A stretch of 64,000 nt of DNA from Streptomyces sp. NRRL F-2664 (GTDB lineage: Bacteria > Actinomycetota > Actinomycetes > Streptomycetales > Streptomycetaceae): positions 1-64,000 of the forward strand of contig NZ_JOFX01000030.1 of assembly GCF_000719345.1 (NCBI RefSeq), written 5' to 3'. The position numbers and the translations under genes are program-made. Below the pieces are notes generated by a model, which saw only the letters and a list, made by a program, of their open reading frames with translations, was not told where the DNA came from and did no database searches. Position 1 is the first letter of the stretch, and every line of letters starts with the position of its first letter. Of this stretch, positions 8,384 through 17,938 are shown one piece after another.

Positions 8384-10027
8384 TCACGAATACCGCGGGT
8401 GCGGCAGCGTCGACGGCGGAAGTCCGCTCACACGGGTGCGTTCGGCGTCGCGGGCCCCGTCCTGGAGGGAACCGGCCGACAGCGAGCGCAGTACGGGCGT
8501 CTGATGGTCCACGTGCAGTCGGGGCTCCTGGTCGCGGGCGGCCAGCACGAACCCCCAGTCCTGCGGCGGCGCGCCGGTGCCCCCGAGCGGGGTGCGGTCG
8601 GGTCCGGCGGCGAAGCCGGTGAGGCGGCCGCCCGCGCTGTAGGGGGCGGTGCGCAGCCCGGCCGCGCGCAGCGTGGAGTCGACGGTCCAGTAGGTGCGCG
8701 GGCGCGTGGTCGGCGGTCCGGCGTGCACGGCCATCCGGCCGCCGGGGGCCAGGGCCCGCGCGGCCAGTCCGTAGAACTCCTGCGAGTACAGCTTCGTGCT
8801 GGGGGTGATGCCCGGATCGGGGAGGTCGGAGACGATCACGTCGAAGCGGTCGTTCGCGGCGGGTCCGCGCAGCCAGTGGAAGGCGTCCTGCGTGACGACC
8901 GCCAGGCGCGGATCGGCGTACACGCCGGCGTTGAGCGCCGAGAGCATCGGATCGGTGCGGGCGAGGCGGACCACGCCCGGGTCGAGTTCGACGACGGTGA
9001 CGGAGGCGACGTCCGGATAGCGCAGGACTTCGCGGGCGGCGAGCCCGTCGCCGCCGCCGAGGACGAGGACGCGGGCGTGCGGGCCGGTCATCGCGGGGTG
9101 GACGAGGGCCTCGTGGTAGCGGTACTCGTCGTAGCCGCTGACCCGCAGCCGTCCGTCGAGGTAGAGGTCGAGGGAGCGCGGGGAGCCGGTCGCGGGGCCG
9201 GTGAGGACCAGCTCCTGCACCCCGGTCTGGACGGCGACCCGCACCTCGGAGCCGTAGACGGCCCGCCGGGCGACGCGCTCGAAGTCGTCCGCGAGGACGG
9301 TCGCCGAGGCCAGCACCACGAGGACGGCCAGGTTCGCGCCGACGAGGAGCCAGCGGCAGCGCCGGCTGAGGTCGTGGCGGAACAGCCACAGGACGAGGCC
9401 GCCGCCGACGACGGCGTTGACGGTGCCGGTGAACATGGCGCCGGTGAGCTGGCCGAGCATCGGCAGCAGCAGGAAGGGAAAGGCGAGGCCGCCGACGAGG
9501 GCGCCCACGTAATCGGCGGCGAACAGGTCCGCGACGGCGCCGCCCGCGTCCTGTCGGCGGATGCGCTGGATGAGGACCATCAGCAGCGGGATCTCCGCGC
9601 CGATGAGCATGCCGATGGCGAAGGAGAACGCGACCAGTGCGGGCCGGGACTCCCCCAGCCAGGCGAAGCTCGCGTAGAGGGCCATGGCGGAGAGGCCGCC
9701 GAGGAGGGCGAGCCCGGCCTCGATGACGCCGAAGCCGAGCGCGGGCCGGTGACGGAGGTGTTTGGCGAGCAGGGAGCCGACGCCCATGGCGAAGACCATG
9801 ACGGACAGCACGACCGACGCCTGGGTGACGGAGTCGCCGATGAGGTAGGTGCCCAGGGCGAGGAGCTCCAGCTCGTACACGAGCCCGCAGGCGGCGCAGA
9901 CGAACACGGTGGCCAGGACCAGGAGTCGGCCGGTCCGGGGCCGTACGGGCAGGGCCGCCGCGACGGTCTCGGCGCCTCCCGGCTCCGGAGCCGGGAGGAC
10001 CCGGCGCGGGACGGAACGGTCGATCAT
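8384..10027 (-). CDS. speE: membrane-fused polyamine aminopropyltransferase (spermidine synthase-like)
   Basis: A 547-residue two-part protein. Residues 30-235 contain about seven hydrophobic helices. Residues 260-480 form a spermidine-synthase fold: [12 protein letters not shown], the SAM-binding [16 protein letters not shown], the acidic VVELDPGV, and the active-site region [11 protein letters not shown]. Similar membrane-SpeE fusions are widespread in actinobacteria. The substrate (putrescine, agmatine or other amine) is not determined by sequence, and the C-terminal 60 residues are not conserved in appearance. A tail-anchored SRPBCC gene follows closely. Confidence 0.85.
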   Translation of the reverse strand: MIDRSVPRRVLPAPEPGGAETVAAALPVRPRTGRLLVLATVFVCAACGLVYELELLALGTYLIGDSVTQASVVLSVMVFAMGVGSLLAKHLRHRPALGFGVIEAGLALLGGLSAMALYASFAWLGESRPALVAFSFAIGMLIGAEIPLLMVLIQRIRRQDAGGAVADLFAADYVGALVGGLAFPFLLLPMLGQLTGAMFTGTVNAVVGGGLVLWLFRHDLSRRCRWLLVGANLAVLVVLASATVLADDFERVARRAVYGSEVRVAVQTGVQELVLTGPATGSPRSLDLYLDGRLRVSGYDEYRYHEALVHPAMTGPHARVLVLGGGDGLAAREVLRYPDVASVTVVELDPGVVRLARTDPMLSALNAGVYADPRLAVVTQDAFHWLRGPAANDRFDVIVSDLPDPGITPSTKLYSQEFYGLAARALAPGGRMAVHAGPPTTRPRTYWTVDSTLRAAGLRTAPYSAGGRLTGFAAGPDRTPLGGTGAPPQDWGFVLAARDQEPRLHVDHQTPVLRSLSAGSLQDGARDAERTRVSGLPPSTLPHPRYS

Positions 10028-10161
10028 GCAGCGAACCGTACGTCACCACCCACCCGCACCCGGTCACCCACATGGGTGCAAGTGGCGCACCCAATCGCCC
10101 AGTTGGCGCAACCGGACAGCGCATCACCCGGCGGCCGTGGCAGCCCCCTCGCCCGGACGGC

Positions 10162-10707
10162 CTAGAGCAGCGCGGGCGATGGCACGGGCGGCGCCGGGGC
10201 GCCCGTCCGCACCCCGATCCGCGTCCGGGTGGCGACCAACTGCCCCTCCTGCGGGTACGCGTGCCAGGTGCGCCACCGCACCTGCCCCTCGTAGCGCTGC
10301 GCGAGCATGGCGGTGAAGGCGTGCGGGCTTCCGGGAAACGTACCCGCTAGCCCGTTCGGGTGGTCCGCCACCAGTGCCAGCAACTCCTGCGCGCGCCCTG
10401 CGAAGGACCCGCGCGACAGGGTCTCGACGCGCGCGGCGAACTCGTACTCCCAGTCGCCCACCCGCTTCGCCACGCCGAGCGGCAGCGGCGTACTGCTGCC
10501 GGGCATGCAGGCGACCGTCTCCGAGCAGAGCACGTCCTTCTCCTCCAGCAGCACCTGGTGGGAGGCCCCGAGCAGGCGCAACTCGACCTTCGCCCCGGAG
10601 AGTTCGAGGTTCAGCACGGCCAGGGCGGGCAGCCGGTCCCGTCCCAGGGCCCAGGCGAGATCGGCGGCACGCGTGTCGGTGTATGAGGTCTGGAGGGTCG
10701 TGAGCAT
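10162..10707 (-). CDS. DUF2617 family protein
   Basis: About 181 residues, starting MLTTLQTSYTDTRAADLAWALG with a GGAG ribosome binding site 7 bases upstream (an upstream GTG is less likely). The length and motifs VLNLELSGAKVELRLLGASHQV, PLPLGVAKRVGDWEYEF and FTAMLAQRYEGQVRWRTWHAYPQEGQLV fit DUF2617, an actinobacterial family of unknown role encoded beside membrane SpeE-like genes. That neighbourhood is retained here, which suggests a link to the aminopropyltransferase. No signal peptide or membrane helix is present. Confidence 0.8.
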   Translation of the reverse strand: MLTTLQTSYTDTRAADLAWALGRDRLPALAVLNLELSGAKVELRLLGASHQVLLEEKDVLCSETVACMPGSSTPLPLGVAKRVGDWEYEFAARVETLSRGSFAGRAQELLALVADHPNGLAGTFPGSPHAFTAMLAQRYEGQVRWRTWHAYPQEGQLVATRTRIGVRTGAPAPPVPSPALL

Positions 10708-11030
10708 GAGTCGGCTCCGCAAACGCGCGAGGGAGATGGGCCGGAACCCGCCAGCGGTAGCAAGCACGGGTGGGGGGACACCGGCACGGGTCCACAGGAA
10801 GTCCAGGGAGGTCCGAGGACTGGTCTACTCAACCGAGGGAATCATGAAAGGCACGGCACTCACAGCGTTTTTACCCAACTTGAAGGGGTTTACATCCCCC
10901 CGGGGGCTCGGCAGTTCACGTGTTCAACCGGTTGCGTCCCGCGCGTCGGCATGCATGGACAACGCGCAGGGCGCCCGACGGGAAACGCACCCTCGGACGC
11001 CCGCGTCGGGACGGCGCCGCCCGCCCCCCG

Positions 11031-11267
11031 TCAGCTGCCGCCGCACCCCCCGCCCCCGCAGGACGATGACGAGCCGCAGGAGGACGACGCACCGCACGAG
11101 GACGACGAGCCCGAGCCCCCCGAGCTGCCGTTGCCCGCCCACCAGCTGCCCTTGCGACGGCGCTGCCGGCGCGTGCGCGCAGCGGGCACGGCCCTGGGAC
11201 GGACGAGCCGGCTCCACAGGAAGGCGATCCCCAGACACAGCACGAGCACTACCAAGACGAACTCCAT
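11031..11267 (-). CDS. small membrane protein with Ser/Gly/Cys-rich tail
   Basis: A 78-residue protein: residues 2-19 form one hydrophobic helix (EFVLVVLVLCLGIAFLW), followed by a strongly basic stretch (residues 20-39, with RTRRQRRRKG) and then a C-terminal tail made almost entirely of Ser, Gly and Cys, with four Cys spaced 5-7 residues apart (CGASSSCGSSSSCGGGGCGG). The composition is not random, and the ATG has GAGAGAGGGGCG upstream. The tail could bind metal or form disulfides, or be a low-complexity anchor. No known family is recognised with confidence. Confidence 0.6.
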   Translation of the reverse strand: MEFVLVVLVLCLGIAFLWSRLVRPRAVPAARTRRQRRRKGSWWAGNGSSGGSGSSSSCGASSSCGSSSSCGGGGCGGS

Positions 11268-11402
11268 GTCCGCCCCTCTCTCACGCCCCGGATCTCCCGG
11301 GGAGCGGGATCCCCGCGTCCCGCGTGCAGGAAGGATCCCCTCGGCCCGCACGGCCCAAAGCGCACTTGAGCAAGTCCAGAGGTTGCCCGCAGGATGACGC
11401 CC

Positions 11403-12590
11403 ATGAGCGCACCCGTGAGCAGCGACCGCCCCTTCCTCAACCGCCGCCTGGCACCCTTCGGCACGACGATCTTCGCGGAGATGTCGGCGCTGGCCGCGCG
11501 CACCGGGTCGATCAATCTCGGCCAGGGCTTCCCCGACACCGACGGCCCGGCGCAGATCGCCGAGGCGGCCTCCCGCGCGGTCCTCACGGGGCTCGGCAAC
11601 CAGTACCCGCCCGGTCCCGGCGTCCCGGAGCTGCGCACCGCGATCGTCTCCCACCAGCAGCGCTTCTACGGCCTGCGCCACGACCCCGACACCGAGGTCC
11701 TGGTCACCGCGGGTGCCACCGAGGCGATCGCCGCCTCCCTCCTCGCCCTCCTGGAGCCGGGCGACGAGGTCGTCGCACTGGAGCCGTTCTACGACTCCTA
11801 CGCGGCCTGCATCGCGATGGCCGGTGCCACACGCGTCCCCGTCACCCTCCGCCCGCACGCCGGGGCCTTCGTCCTCGACCTGGACGAGCTGCGTGCCGCG
11901 GTCACCCCCCGCACCCGGCTGCTCCTGCTGAACACCCCGCACAACCCGACCGGCACCGTACTCGGCCCGGACGAGCTCGCGGCGATCGCCGAGCTGGCGG
12001 TCGAGCGGAACCTGCTGGTCGTCACGGACGAGGTGTACGAGCACCTGGTCTTCGAGGGCTCCCACACCCCGCTGGCGGGGTTCCCCGGCATGCGGGAGCG
12101 GACGGTCACCATCAGCAGCGCGGGAAAGACGTTCTCCTTCACCGGTTGGAAGGTCGGCTGGCTCACCGCCGCGCCGGAGCTCGTCGCCGCGGTCCGCTCG
12201 GTGAAGCAGTACCTCACCTACGTCGCCTCGGGCCCCTTCCAGTACGCCGTCGCCGAGGCCCTGGACCTGCCGGACTCCTTCTACGAGTCGTTCCGCGCCG
12301 ACCTCGCCGCCAAGCGCGACCTCCTCGCCGACGGCCTCGCGTCCGCCGGCTTCGAGGTGTTCCGCCCGCAGGGCACCTACTTCGTCACCACCGACATCAC
12401 TCCCCTCGGCGAGAAGGACGGCCTGGCCTTCTGCCGGGCCCTGCCCGAGCGCTGCGGGGTCGTGGCCATCCCCAACCAGGTCTTCTACGACGACAAGGCA
12501 GCGGGGGCCGCGCAGGTCCGCTGGGCGTTCTGCAAGCGGACGGCTGTGTTGCAGGAGGCCGTTGAGCGCCTCGGTCGGCTGGCCCGCTGA
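11403..12590 (+). CDS. pyridoxal phosphate-dependent aminotransferase (class I/II)
   Basis: About 395 residues of fold-type I aminotransferase. The PLP lysine is in SSAGKTFSFTGWKVGW; other family signatures are INLGQGFPD, the NTPHNPTG segment, VTDEVYEHLVFEG and RWAFCKR. These are typical of the kynurenine/glutamine transaminase (KAT, YbdL/DapC-like) group, using aromatic or sulfur amino acids or N-succinyl-diaminopimelate; the substrate cannot be fixed. The ATG at 11403 has AGGA 8 bases before it, while the ATG at 11394 has a poorer site. With the kynurenine genes only 8 kb away a kynurenine aminotransferase role is possible but not linked by operon. Confidence 0.88.
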   Translation: MSAPVSSDRPFLNRRLAPFGTTIFAEMSALAARTGSINLGQGFPDTDGPAQIAEAASRAVLTGLGNQYPPGPGVPELRTAIVSHQQRFYGLRHDPDTEVLVTAGATEAIAASLLALLEPGDEVVALEPFYDSYAACIAMAGATRVPVTLRPHAGAFVLDLDELRAAVTPRTRLLLLNTPHNPTGTVLGPDELAAIAELAVERNLLVVTDEVYEHLVFEGSHTPLAGFPGMRERTVTISSAGKTFSFTGWKVGWLTAAPELVAAVRSVKQYLTYVASGPFQYAVAEALDLPDSFYESFRADLAAKRDLLADGLASAGFEVFRPQGTYFVTTDITPLGEKDGLAFCRALPERCGVVAIPNQVFYDDKAAGAAQVRWAFCKRTAVLQEAVERLGRLAR

Positions 12591-12808
12591 GGGCGAGCCG
12601 GATGGAGGTGGGGGCATAGGGCAGGCCGTGGACCGGCTGCGCAGGCTCCGAACCGGCGCTGCCCGCCGCACCGCCTGCCGCCGGGGTGCGCGATGTCACC
12701 GGAGGTTCCGGGCCATTCCCGCCCGGTGGGCCGCGGGGGCGCTTAGGGTGCCCGAGGCTCCTCCGGGTCCGGATGGGCGTCCTCACGCAGCGCAGGAAGT
12801 CGGGGTAG

Positions 12809-13957
12809 ATGACGGCGACGGGCAGTACGTCTGTTTTCGTGCGGCCGCGGGACGTCAGGGCCGTCGTCGTGCCCACGGCCGCACTCGCGCTCGGCGTCTT
12901 CGCCGCCGTCCGCGTGGCCGGAGCGGCCGTGCTGGCCCTCGCCGCGTGGTGGGCCGGGCGCAGCCCCGTACGGGTGCTGGGCCACTCCTGGGACTCCGTC
13001 TGGTACCTCGCCATCGCCCGGCACGGCTACGGCCGCACGCAGATATGGCCCGCCACCGGGCTGGTGCAGAGCGACCACGCCTTCTTCCCGCTGTACCCGG
13101 TGCTGGTGCGCCTGGCCGGCGGCGCCGAGTGGGGTGCGCTGCTGGTGTCCTGGACCGCGGCGGCGGTGGCGGCCGTCGGCGTGTACCGGGTGGGGGAGCT
13201 GGTGGCGGGGCGGCGCGTCGCACTGCTGCTCGTCGCGCTGTGGGCGGTGGCCCCGCACGCGGTGGTGCTCACCCTGGCCTACACCGAGCCGCTGCTGGTG
13301 GCCCTCTCCGCCTGGTCGCTGTACGCGCTGCTGCGCGAGCGCTGGCTGCTCGCCGGCTCGCTGGCCCTCTTCGCGGGGCTGAGCCGGCCGACCGGGATCG
13401 CCGTCGCCGCGGCCGTGTCCGTGACGGCCCTGCACGCGCTGCTCGTCCGAAGATCCCGCGCGCCCGCGGTGTGGGCGGCCGGGCTGCTGGCGCCCGCGGG
13501 CTGGCTGGCGTACGTGGCGGCCGTCGGGGTGCGCCGCCACGACCCGGCCGGGTACTTCACCGTGCAGCGGCAGTGGGGCTCGCGCTTCGACGGCGGCGGC
13601 TATGCGCTGTCCGCGGTATGGCGGGTGCTGAGCGGCGGCCCCGTGGCTCTGGCGACCGCCGTCACCGCCGTCCTCCTGGGCGCGGCCCTGCTGCTGGCGG
13701 TGCTGCTGCTGGTGCGCCGGCCGCCGCTGCCGCTGCTCGTCTACACCGCGGTCCTGCTGGTGATCTCGGTGGGCGGAGCCGGCTACTTCGAGTCGAAGCC
13801 GCGGTTCCTGCTGCCGGCGTTCCCGCTGCTGCTGCCGTTGGCCGCCCTGATGGCACGAGCCCGGCCGCGCTCCGCGGTCGTGGTGACCGCGGGGCTGGCC
13901 GGGCTAAGTTGCGCCTACGGGGTCTACCTCCTGGTGTTCGCCACCATGCCCCTGTGA
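12809..13957 (+). CDS. polytopic membrane protein, GT-C mannosyltransferase-like
   Basis: A 382-residue integral membrane protein with roughly nine hydrophobic helices. After the first helix comes a loop with HSWDSVWYLAIARHGYG, and then QSDHAFFPLYPVLVRL. The WDSxWYLxIAxxGY plus FFPLYP pattern is that of PIG-V/GT-C type mannosyltransferases, which use polyprenyl-phosphate sugars at the outer face of the membrane; the Asp in WDS is the candidate catalytic acid. Actinobacteria often have several such genes of unknown acceptor. An AGGAAG site precedes the ATG. It is flanked by convergent YbjN and an aminotransferase, with no sugar-pathway neighbours. Confidence 0.75.
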   Translation: MTATGSTSVFVRPRDVRAVVVPTAALALGVFAAVRVAGAAVLALAAWWAGRSPVRVLGHSWDSVWYLAIARHGYGRTQIWPATGLVQSDHAFFPLYPVLVRLAGGAEWGALLVSWTAAAVAAVGVYRVGELVAGRRVALLLVALWAVAPHAVVLTLAYTEPLLVALSAWSLYALLRERWLLAGSLALFAGLSRPTGIAVAAAVSVTALHALLVRRSRAPAVWAAGLLAPAGWLAYVAAVGVRRHDPAGYFTVQRQWGSRFDGGGYALSAVWRVLSGGPVALATAVTAVLLGAALLLAVLLLVRRPPLPLLVYTAVLLVISVGGAGYFESKPRFLLPAFPLLLPLAALMARARPRSAVVVTAGLAGLSCAYGVYLLVFATMPL

Positions 13958-13979
13958 CGCGGAGACGGGGGTCGGGGGG

Positions 13980-14519
13980 TCAGTTCTCCCCGCCGTCCTC
14001 GCCCTCGCCGTCGGCGGAGTCGATGTCCTTCTCCAGTCCGAGCTGCTCCGTGAGCCACTTGTCGAACTCGATGGAGGCGCGGACCCAGCTGACCGTGGAG
14101 GACACGAAGTGCTCCAGGTTGACGCCGGTGCCGATCAGCATCTGCGCCTCGCCGATCAGCCGGACGGAGCCGTCGTCGTGCGTGTGGCTGTAGACCTTGG
14201 GCCACAGGGTGCGACGGTTCCAGTCGTCGATCGACTCGAGGAGCTGCGGCTTCTCGTCGATCTTGTGCGGACGGTCGTAGAAGGTCCGCACCGAGAAGAC
14301 CTGCTGCTCCGCTTCGCCGCGGAACATGAAGTACGTGCGGAACTCCTCCCACGGCGCCGCGAGGTCGCCCTCGTCGTCGACGACGTACTTGAGCTCCATC
14401 TGCTCCAGCAGCTGCTTGACCAGATCCTGGTCGGGGACGACGGGGCCCGCCGGTCCTGTGGCCTGCGGATCGGGCTGCTGCCCTCCGAAGTTCGGAATCG
14501 AGGCCGGGTCGATGCTCAC
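13980..14519 (-). CDS. YbjN-domain protein
   Basis: A 179-residue acidic cytoplasmic protein. The central part (residues 30-160) has the type III secretion chaperone-like YbjN fold pattern: LEQMELKYVVDDEGDL, YFMFRGEAEQQVFSVRTFY, LLESIDDWNRRTLWPKVYSHTHDDG and a long terminal helix. The C-terminus is an acidic tail. It lies next to clpB on the same strand but upstream hairpin sequence and 146 bases separate them. Its role is unknown; YbjN proteins have been linked to stress and motility in other bacteria. Confidence 0.85.
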   Translation of the reverse strand: MSIDPASIPNFGGQQPDPQATGPAGPVVPDQDLVKQLLEQMELKYVVDDEGDLAAPWEEFRTYFMFRGEAEQQVFSVRTFYDRPHKIDEKPQLLESIDDWNRRTLWPKVYSHTHDDGSVRLIGEAQMLIGTGVNLEHFVSSTVSWVRASIEFDKWLTEQLGLEKDIDSADGEGEDGGEN

Positions 14520-14617
14520 CGTGTACTTCCCTTCGTGCGGATACTTGCATCCTCCCCCATCCCGCCCACCCCATGTCCAGCCCGACGGTCACGGATCCGC
14601 TGCGGGCGGACAGGAGT

Positions 14618-14649
14618 GCACCCCGCGTACGGTCCCGTGCGCGGGGTGC
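14618..14649 (-). terminator. Terminator of clpB
   Basis: A 10-bp perfect stem (14618-14627 with 14640-14649, GCACCCCGCG arms) 17 bases after the clpB stop. Confidence 0.6.
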
Positions 14650-14665
14650 TGTGCGGACGCGCCGG

Positions 14666-17266
14666 TCAGAGGGCCTTGCCCACCAGCAGTTCCTCGCCCG
14701 CCACGTCGACGCGCACGGTGTCGCCGTCGCGCACCCCGCCGGAGAGGATCTCCTTGGCCAGGCGGTCGCCGATCGCCGTCTGGATCAGGCGGCGCAGCGG
14801 CCGGGCGCCGTAGGCCGGGTCGTTGCCCTTGTCCGCCACCCAGGCCAGCGCCTCGGGGGTGACGTCGAGGGTGAGCCGCCGCTCGGCCAGGCGCCGGGCG
14901 AGGCGGCCGATCTGCAGCTCGGCGATGTGCGCCAGCTCCTCCCGGCTCAGCGCGGAGAAGACCACCAGGTCGTCCAGGCGGTTGAGGAACTCCGGCTTGA
15001 AGCTCGCCCGGACCACGTCGAGGACCTGCTGCTTCTTCTGGTCGGCGGGGGTGGCCCGGTCCATCAGGAACTGGCTGCCCAGGTTGGAGGTCAGGATCAG
15101 GATGGTGTTGCGGAAGTCGACCGTGCGGCCCTGGCCGTCCGTGAGCCGGCCGTCGTCGAGGACCTGGAGCAGGATGTCGAAGACCTCGGGGTGGGCCTTC
15201 TCCACCTCGTCGAGGAGCACCACGCTGTACGGGCGGCGGCGGACGGCCTCGGTGAGCTGGCCGCCCTCCTCGTAGCCGACGTAGCCGGGCGGGGCTCCGA
15301 CGAGCCGGGCCACGCTGTGCTTCTCGGAGTACTCCGACATGTCGATGCGGACCATGGCGCGCTCGTCGTCGAAGAGGAAGTCGGCGAGCGCCTTGGCCAG
15401 CTCCGTCTTGCCGACACCCGTGGGGCCGAGGAAGAGGAAGGAGCCGGTCGGCCGGTCCGGGTCGGCGATGCCGGCCCGGGTGCGCCGCACCGCGTCGGAG
15501 ACGGCCCGCACGGCCTCGGTCTGGCCGATCAGGCGCCGGCCCAGCTCGTCCTCCATGCGCAGCAGCTTCTGGGTCTCGCCCTCCAGGAGGCGGCCGGCGG
15601 GGATGCCGGTCCAGGCACCCACCACGTCGGCGATGTCGTCCGGGCCGACCTCGTCCTTGACCATCGTGTTCTTCGACGCGCCGGCCTTGGAGGCCTCGGC
15701 CTCCTCCTCGGTGGCCTCCGCCAGCTCGCGCTCCAGGGCCGGGATCTCCCCGTAGAGCAGCTTGGAGGCGGCGTCGAAGTCGCCGTCTCGCTGGGCCCGC
15801 TCGGCCTGGCCGCGCAGGTCGTCCAGACGCTCCTTGAGCTCGCCGACCCGGTTGAGGGACTGCTTCTCCTTCTCCCATCGGGCGGTCAGGCCGCGCAGCT
15901 CCTCCTCGCGGTCCGCGAGGTCCTTGCGCAGCTTCTCCAGGCGCTCGCGCGAGGCCGGGTCGGACTCGTTGTTGAGCGCCAGCTCCTCCATCCGCAGGCG
16001 GTCCACGGAGCGCTGGAGCTCGTCGATCTCCACGGGGGAGGAGTCGATCTCCATGCGCAGCCGGGAGGCGGCCTCGTCGACGAGGTCGATGGCCTTGTCG
16101 GGCAGGAAGCGGGAGGTGATGTACCGGTCGGAGAGGGTAGCGGCGGCGACCAGCGCGCTGTCGTTGATGACCACCTTGTGGTGGGCCTCGTAGCGGCCCT
16201 TGAGCCCGCGCAGGATCGCGATGGTGTCCTCGACGGACGGCTCGGCGACCAGTACCTGCTGGAAGCGCCGCTCCAGTGCCGGGTCCTTCTCGATGCGCTC
16301 GCGGTACTCGTCGAGGGTGGTCGCGCCGACCATGCGGAGCTCGCCGCGGGCCAGCATGGGCTTGAGCATGTTGCCGGCGTCCATCGCGGAGTCGCCGCCG
16401 GCGCCCGCGCCGACGACCGTGTGCAGCTCGTCGATGAAGGTGATGATCTGGCCCTCGCTGGACTTGATCTCGGCGAGGACGGTCTTCAGCCGCTCCTCGA
16501 ACTCGCCGCGGTACTTGGCGCCGGCGACCATCGCGCCGAGGTCGAGGGAGACCAGCCGCTTGTTCTTGAGGGACTCGGGCACGTCGCCCTTGACGATGCG
16601 CTGGGCCAGGCCCTCGACGACGGCCGTCTTGCCGACGCCGGGCTCGCCGATGAGCACCGGGTTGTTCTTCGTGCGACGCGAGAGTACCTGCACGACGCGC
16701 CGGATCTCGTGGTCGCGGCCGATGACGGGGTCGAGCTTGCCGTCGCGGGCGGCCGCCGTGAAGTCGGTGCCGAACTTCTCCAGGGCCTTGTACTGGCCCT
16801 CGGGGTCGGGGGTGGTCACCCGCCGTGCTCCTCGTGCGTTCTGGAAGGCGTCGAGCAGCTTCTTCGCCGTCGCGCCCTGGGCGGAAAGGACCTCGCCGGC
16901 CGCGCCGCCCTTGGCGGCGATCGCGATGAGGAGGTGTTCGGTGGAGAGGTAGTCGTCGCCGAGCTTGCCGGCCTCGCCGTCGGCCTCGGCGAGCACGGCG
17001 AGCAGGTCGCGGGTGGGCTGCGGGGGCGCGACGGTGGAGCCGGTGACGCTGGGCAGCGCGGCGAGGAGCCGTTCGGCTCCGCCGCGCACGGCGGCCTGGT
17101 CGGCGTCCGTGGCGATCAGCAGGTCGATGACGTTCTCGTTGTCCTCGCCGGCGAGCAGCGCCAGCAGCAGGTGCGCGGGGGTCAGGTCCGCGTGCCCGTC
17201 CTTGACGGCCCTGCCGGTGGCCGCGTTCAGGGCGTCCCGGCTCTTGTTGGTCAGCTCGGCGTCCAC
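14666..17266 (-). CDS. clpB: ATP-dependent disaggregase ClpB
   Basis: An 866-residue Hsp100 chaperone that works with DnaK/DnaJ/GrpE to dissolve protein aggregates. Order: Clp N-domain (residues 1-145), AAA1 with Walker [10 protein letters not shown] near 205, the coiled-coil middle domain (about 400-520), AAA2 with Walker [15 protein letters not shown] near 610, and the small D2 domain. There is no IGF/IGL-type loop for ClpP, which supports ClpB rather than ClpA/C. The start is a GTG at 17266 with GAGGAGAAGG upstream. The divergent promoter region carries a HAIR operator, so repression by HspR is expected, as known for Streptomyces clpB. Confidence 0.97.
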   Translation of the reverse strand: MDAELTNKSRDALNAATGRAVKDGHADLTPAHLLLALLAGEDNENVIDLLIATDADQAAVRGGAERLLAALPSVTGSTVAPPQPTRDLLAVLAEADGEAGKLGDDYLSTEHLLIAIAAKGGAAGEVLSAQGATAKKLLDAFQNARGARRVTTPDPEGQYKALEKFGTDFTAAARDGKLDPVIGRDHEIRRVVQVLSRRTKNNPVLIGEPGVGKTAVVEGLAQRIVKGDVPESLKNKRLVSLDLGAMVAGAKYRGEFEERLKTVLAEIKSSEGQIITFIDELHTVVGAGAGGDSAMDAGNMLKPMLARGELRMVGATTLDEYRERIEKDPALERRFQQVLVAEPSVEDTIAILRGLKGRYEAHHKVVINDSALVAAATLSDRYITSRFLPDKAIDLVDEAASRLRMEIDSSPVEIDELQRSVDRLRMEELALNNESDPASRERLEKLRKDLADREEELRGLTARWEKEKQSLNRVGELKERLDDLRGQAERAQRDGDFDAASKLLYGEIPALERELAEATEEEAEASKAGASKNTMVKDEVGPDDIADVVGAWTGIPAGRLLEGETQKLLRMEDELGRRLIGQTEAVRAVSDAVRRTRAGIADPDRPTGSFLFLGPTGVGKTELAKALADFLFDDERAMVRIDMSEYSEKHSVARLVGAPPGYVGYEEGGQLTEAVRRRPYSVVLLDEVEKAHPEVFDILLQVLDDGRLTDGQGRTVDFRNTILILTSNLGSQFLMDRATPADQKKQQVLDVVRASFKPEFLNRLDDLVVFSALSREELAHIAELQIGRLARRLAERRLTLDVTPEALAWVADKGNDPAYGARPLRRLIQTAIGDRLAKEILSGGVRDGDTVRVDVAGEELLVGKAL

Positions 17267-17334
17267 TGCGCCTTCTCCTCTCCGAGGGATGCACCGGGTC
17301 TGCTTCCGGTTCTGACAGAGTCAGCGTATGCAAA

Positions 17335-17355
17335 GTTGAGTCTATTCCACTCAAG
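17335..17355. promoter_or_regulatory. HAIR operator (HspR) for clpB
   Basis: GTTGAGT, a 7-base spacer, ACTCAAG: one mismatch from the HspR inverted repeat CTTGAGT-N7-ACTCAAG. It lies 69 bases upstream of the clpB start and 37 bases from the divergent PPOX-family gene, so it may affect both. The repressor hspR is encoded at 19.8-20.2 kb. Confidence 0.88.
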
Positions 17356-17391
17356 GCAGCTGCGGGGACCGCTTGCCCGTACCCTCGGCCC

Positions 17392-17805
17392 ATGTCCCAT
17401 GACGTACTCAACCCGACGCCCGAGTACCTCGCCTTCTGGCGGGAGCGGCACGTCTGCACGCTGACCACGCCGCGCCCCGACGGGACCCCGCACGTGGTCC
17501 CGGTGGGCGTGACGTACGACCCGGAGGCCGGCCTGGCCCGGGTGATCAGCAACAGGCACAGCAGGAAGGTGCGCAACGTCCTGGCGGCCCAGGCCGGGCC
17601 CGGCGGCGGGGCGCGGGTGGCGGTCTGCCAGATGGAGGGGCGCCGCTGGGCCACGCTGGAGGGCCGTGCGGTGATCCGCACGGACGAGGCGTCGGTCGCC
17701 GACGCGGTGGCGCGCTACGCGGAGCGGTACGGGCGGACGCCGTCGCCGAACCCGGACCGCGTGGTCGTGGAGATCACCCTGGACCGGGCCATGGGGCGGG
17801 CATGA
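17392..17805 (+). CDS. PPOX-class (split-barrel FMN/F420) family protein
   Basis: A 137-residue pyridoxamine 5'-phosphate oxidase-like split barrel. Features are YLAFWRERHVCTLTTPRPDGTPHVVPVGVTYD (the N-terminal strand and loop), SRKVRNVLA and GRRWATLEGRAV, a layout typical of actinobacterial F420- or FMN-dependent reductases. Substrate unknown. It is divergent from clpB with a 125-bp shared region holding the HAIR site, so heat-shock control is conceivable but unproven. Confidence 0.82.
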   Translation: MSHDVLNPTPEYLAFWRERHVCTLTTPRPDGTPHVVPVGVTYDPEAGLARVISNRHSRKVRNVLAAQAGPGGGARVAVCQMEGRRWATLEGRAVIRTDEASVADAVARYAERYGRTPSPNPDRVVVEITLDRAMGRA

Positions 17806-17851
17806 GCCGTTGAGGCTTCATCTTGACCGGTTCCCGCATGGACGCGGGCAT

Positions 17852-17895
17852 CACAACGGCGCCATCGTGGTCAGGTCCACGACGGCGCCGTTGTG
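17852..17895. terminator. Bidirectional terminator hairpin
   Basis: A 19-bp stem with one mismatch (17852-17870 with 17877-17895, loop TCAGGT) between the convergent PPOX gene and the mini-Rieske gene. Confidence 0.75.
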
Positions 17896-17938
17896 TGGGG
17901 GTAGCACCTGAGCGATCTGGAACGACGGGGGAATCGCT

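Noticed and set aside
7482..10127. One 881-residue minus-strand frame spanning both the SRPBCC gene and the SpeE-like region
   Set aside because: The first 590 residues are an Arg/Gly/Ala-rich shadow of the SpeE gene in another frame; only the last 289 residues resemble a protein.
14589..17681. A 1030-residue minus-strand frame over clpB
   Set aside because: It is a GC-driven shadow of ClpB with Arg/Gly/Pro composition. The real protein is in another frame of the same strand.
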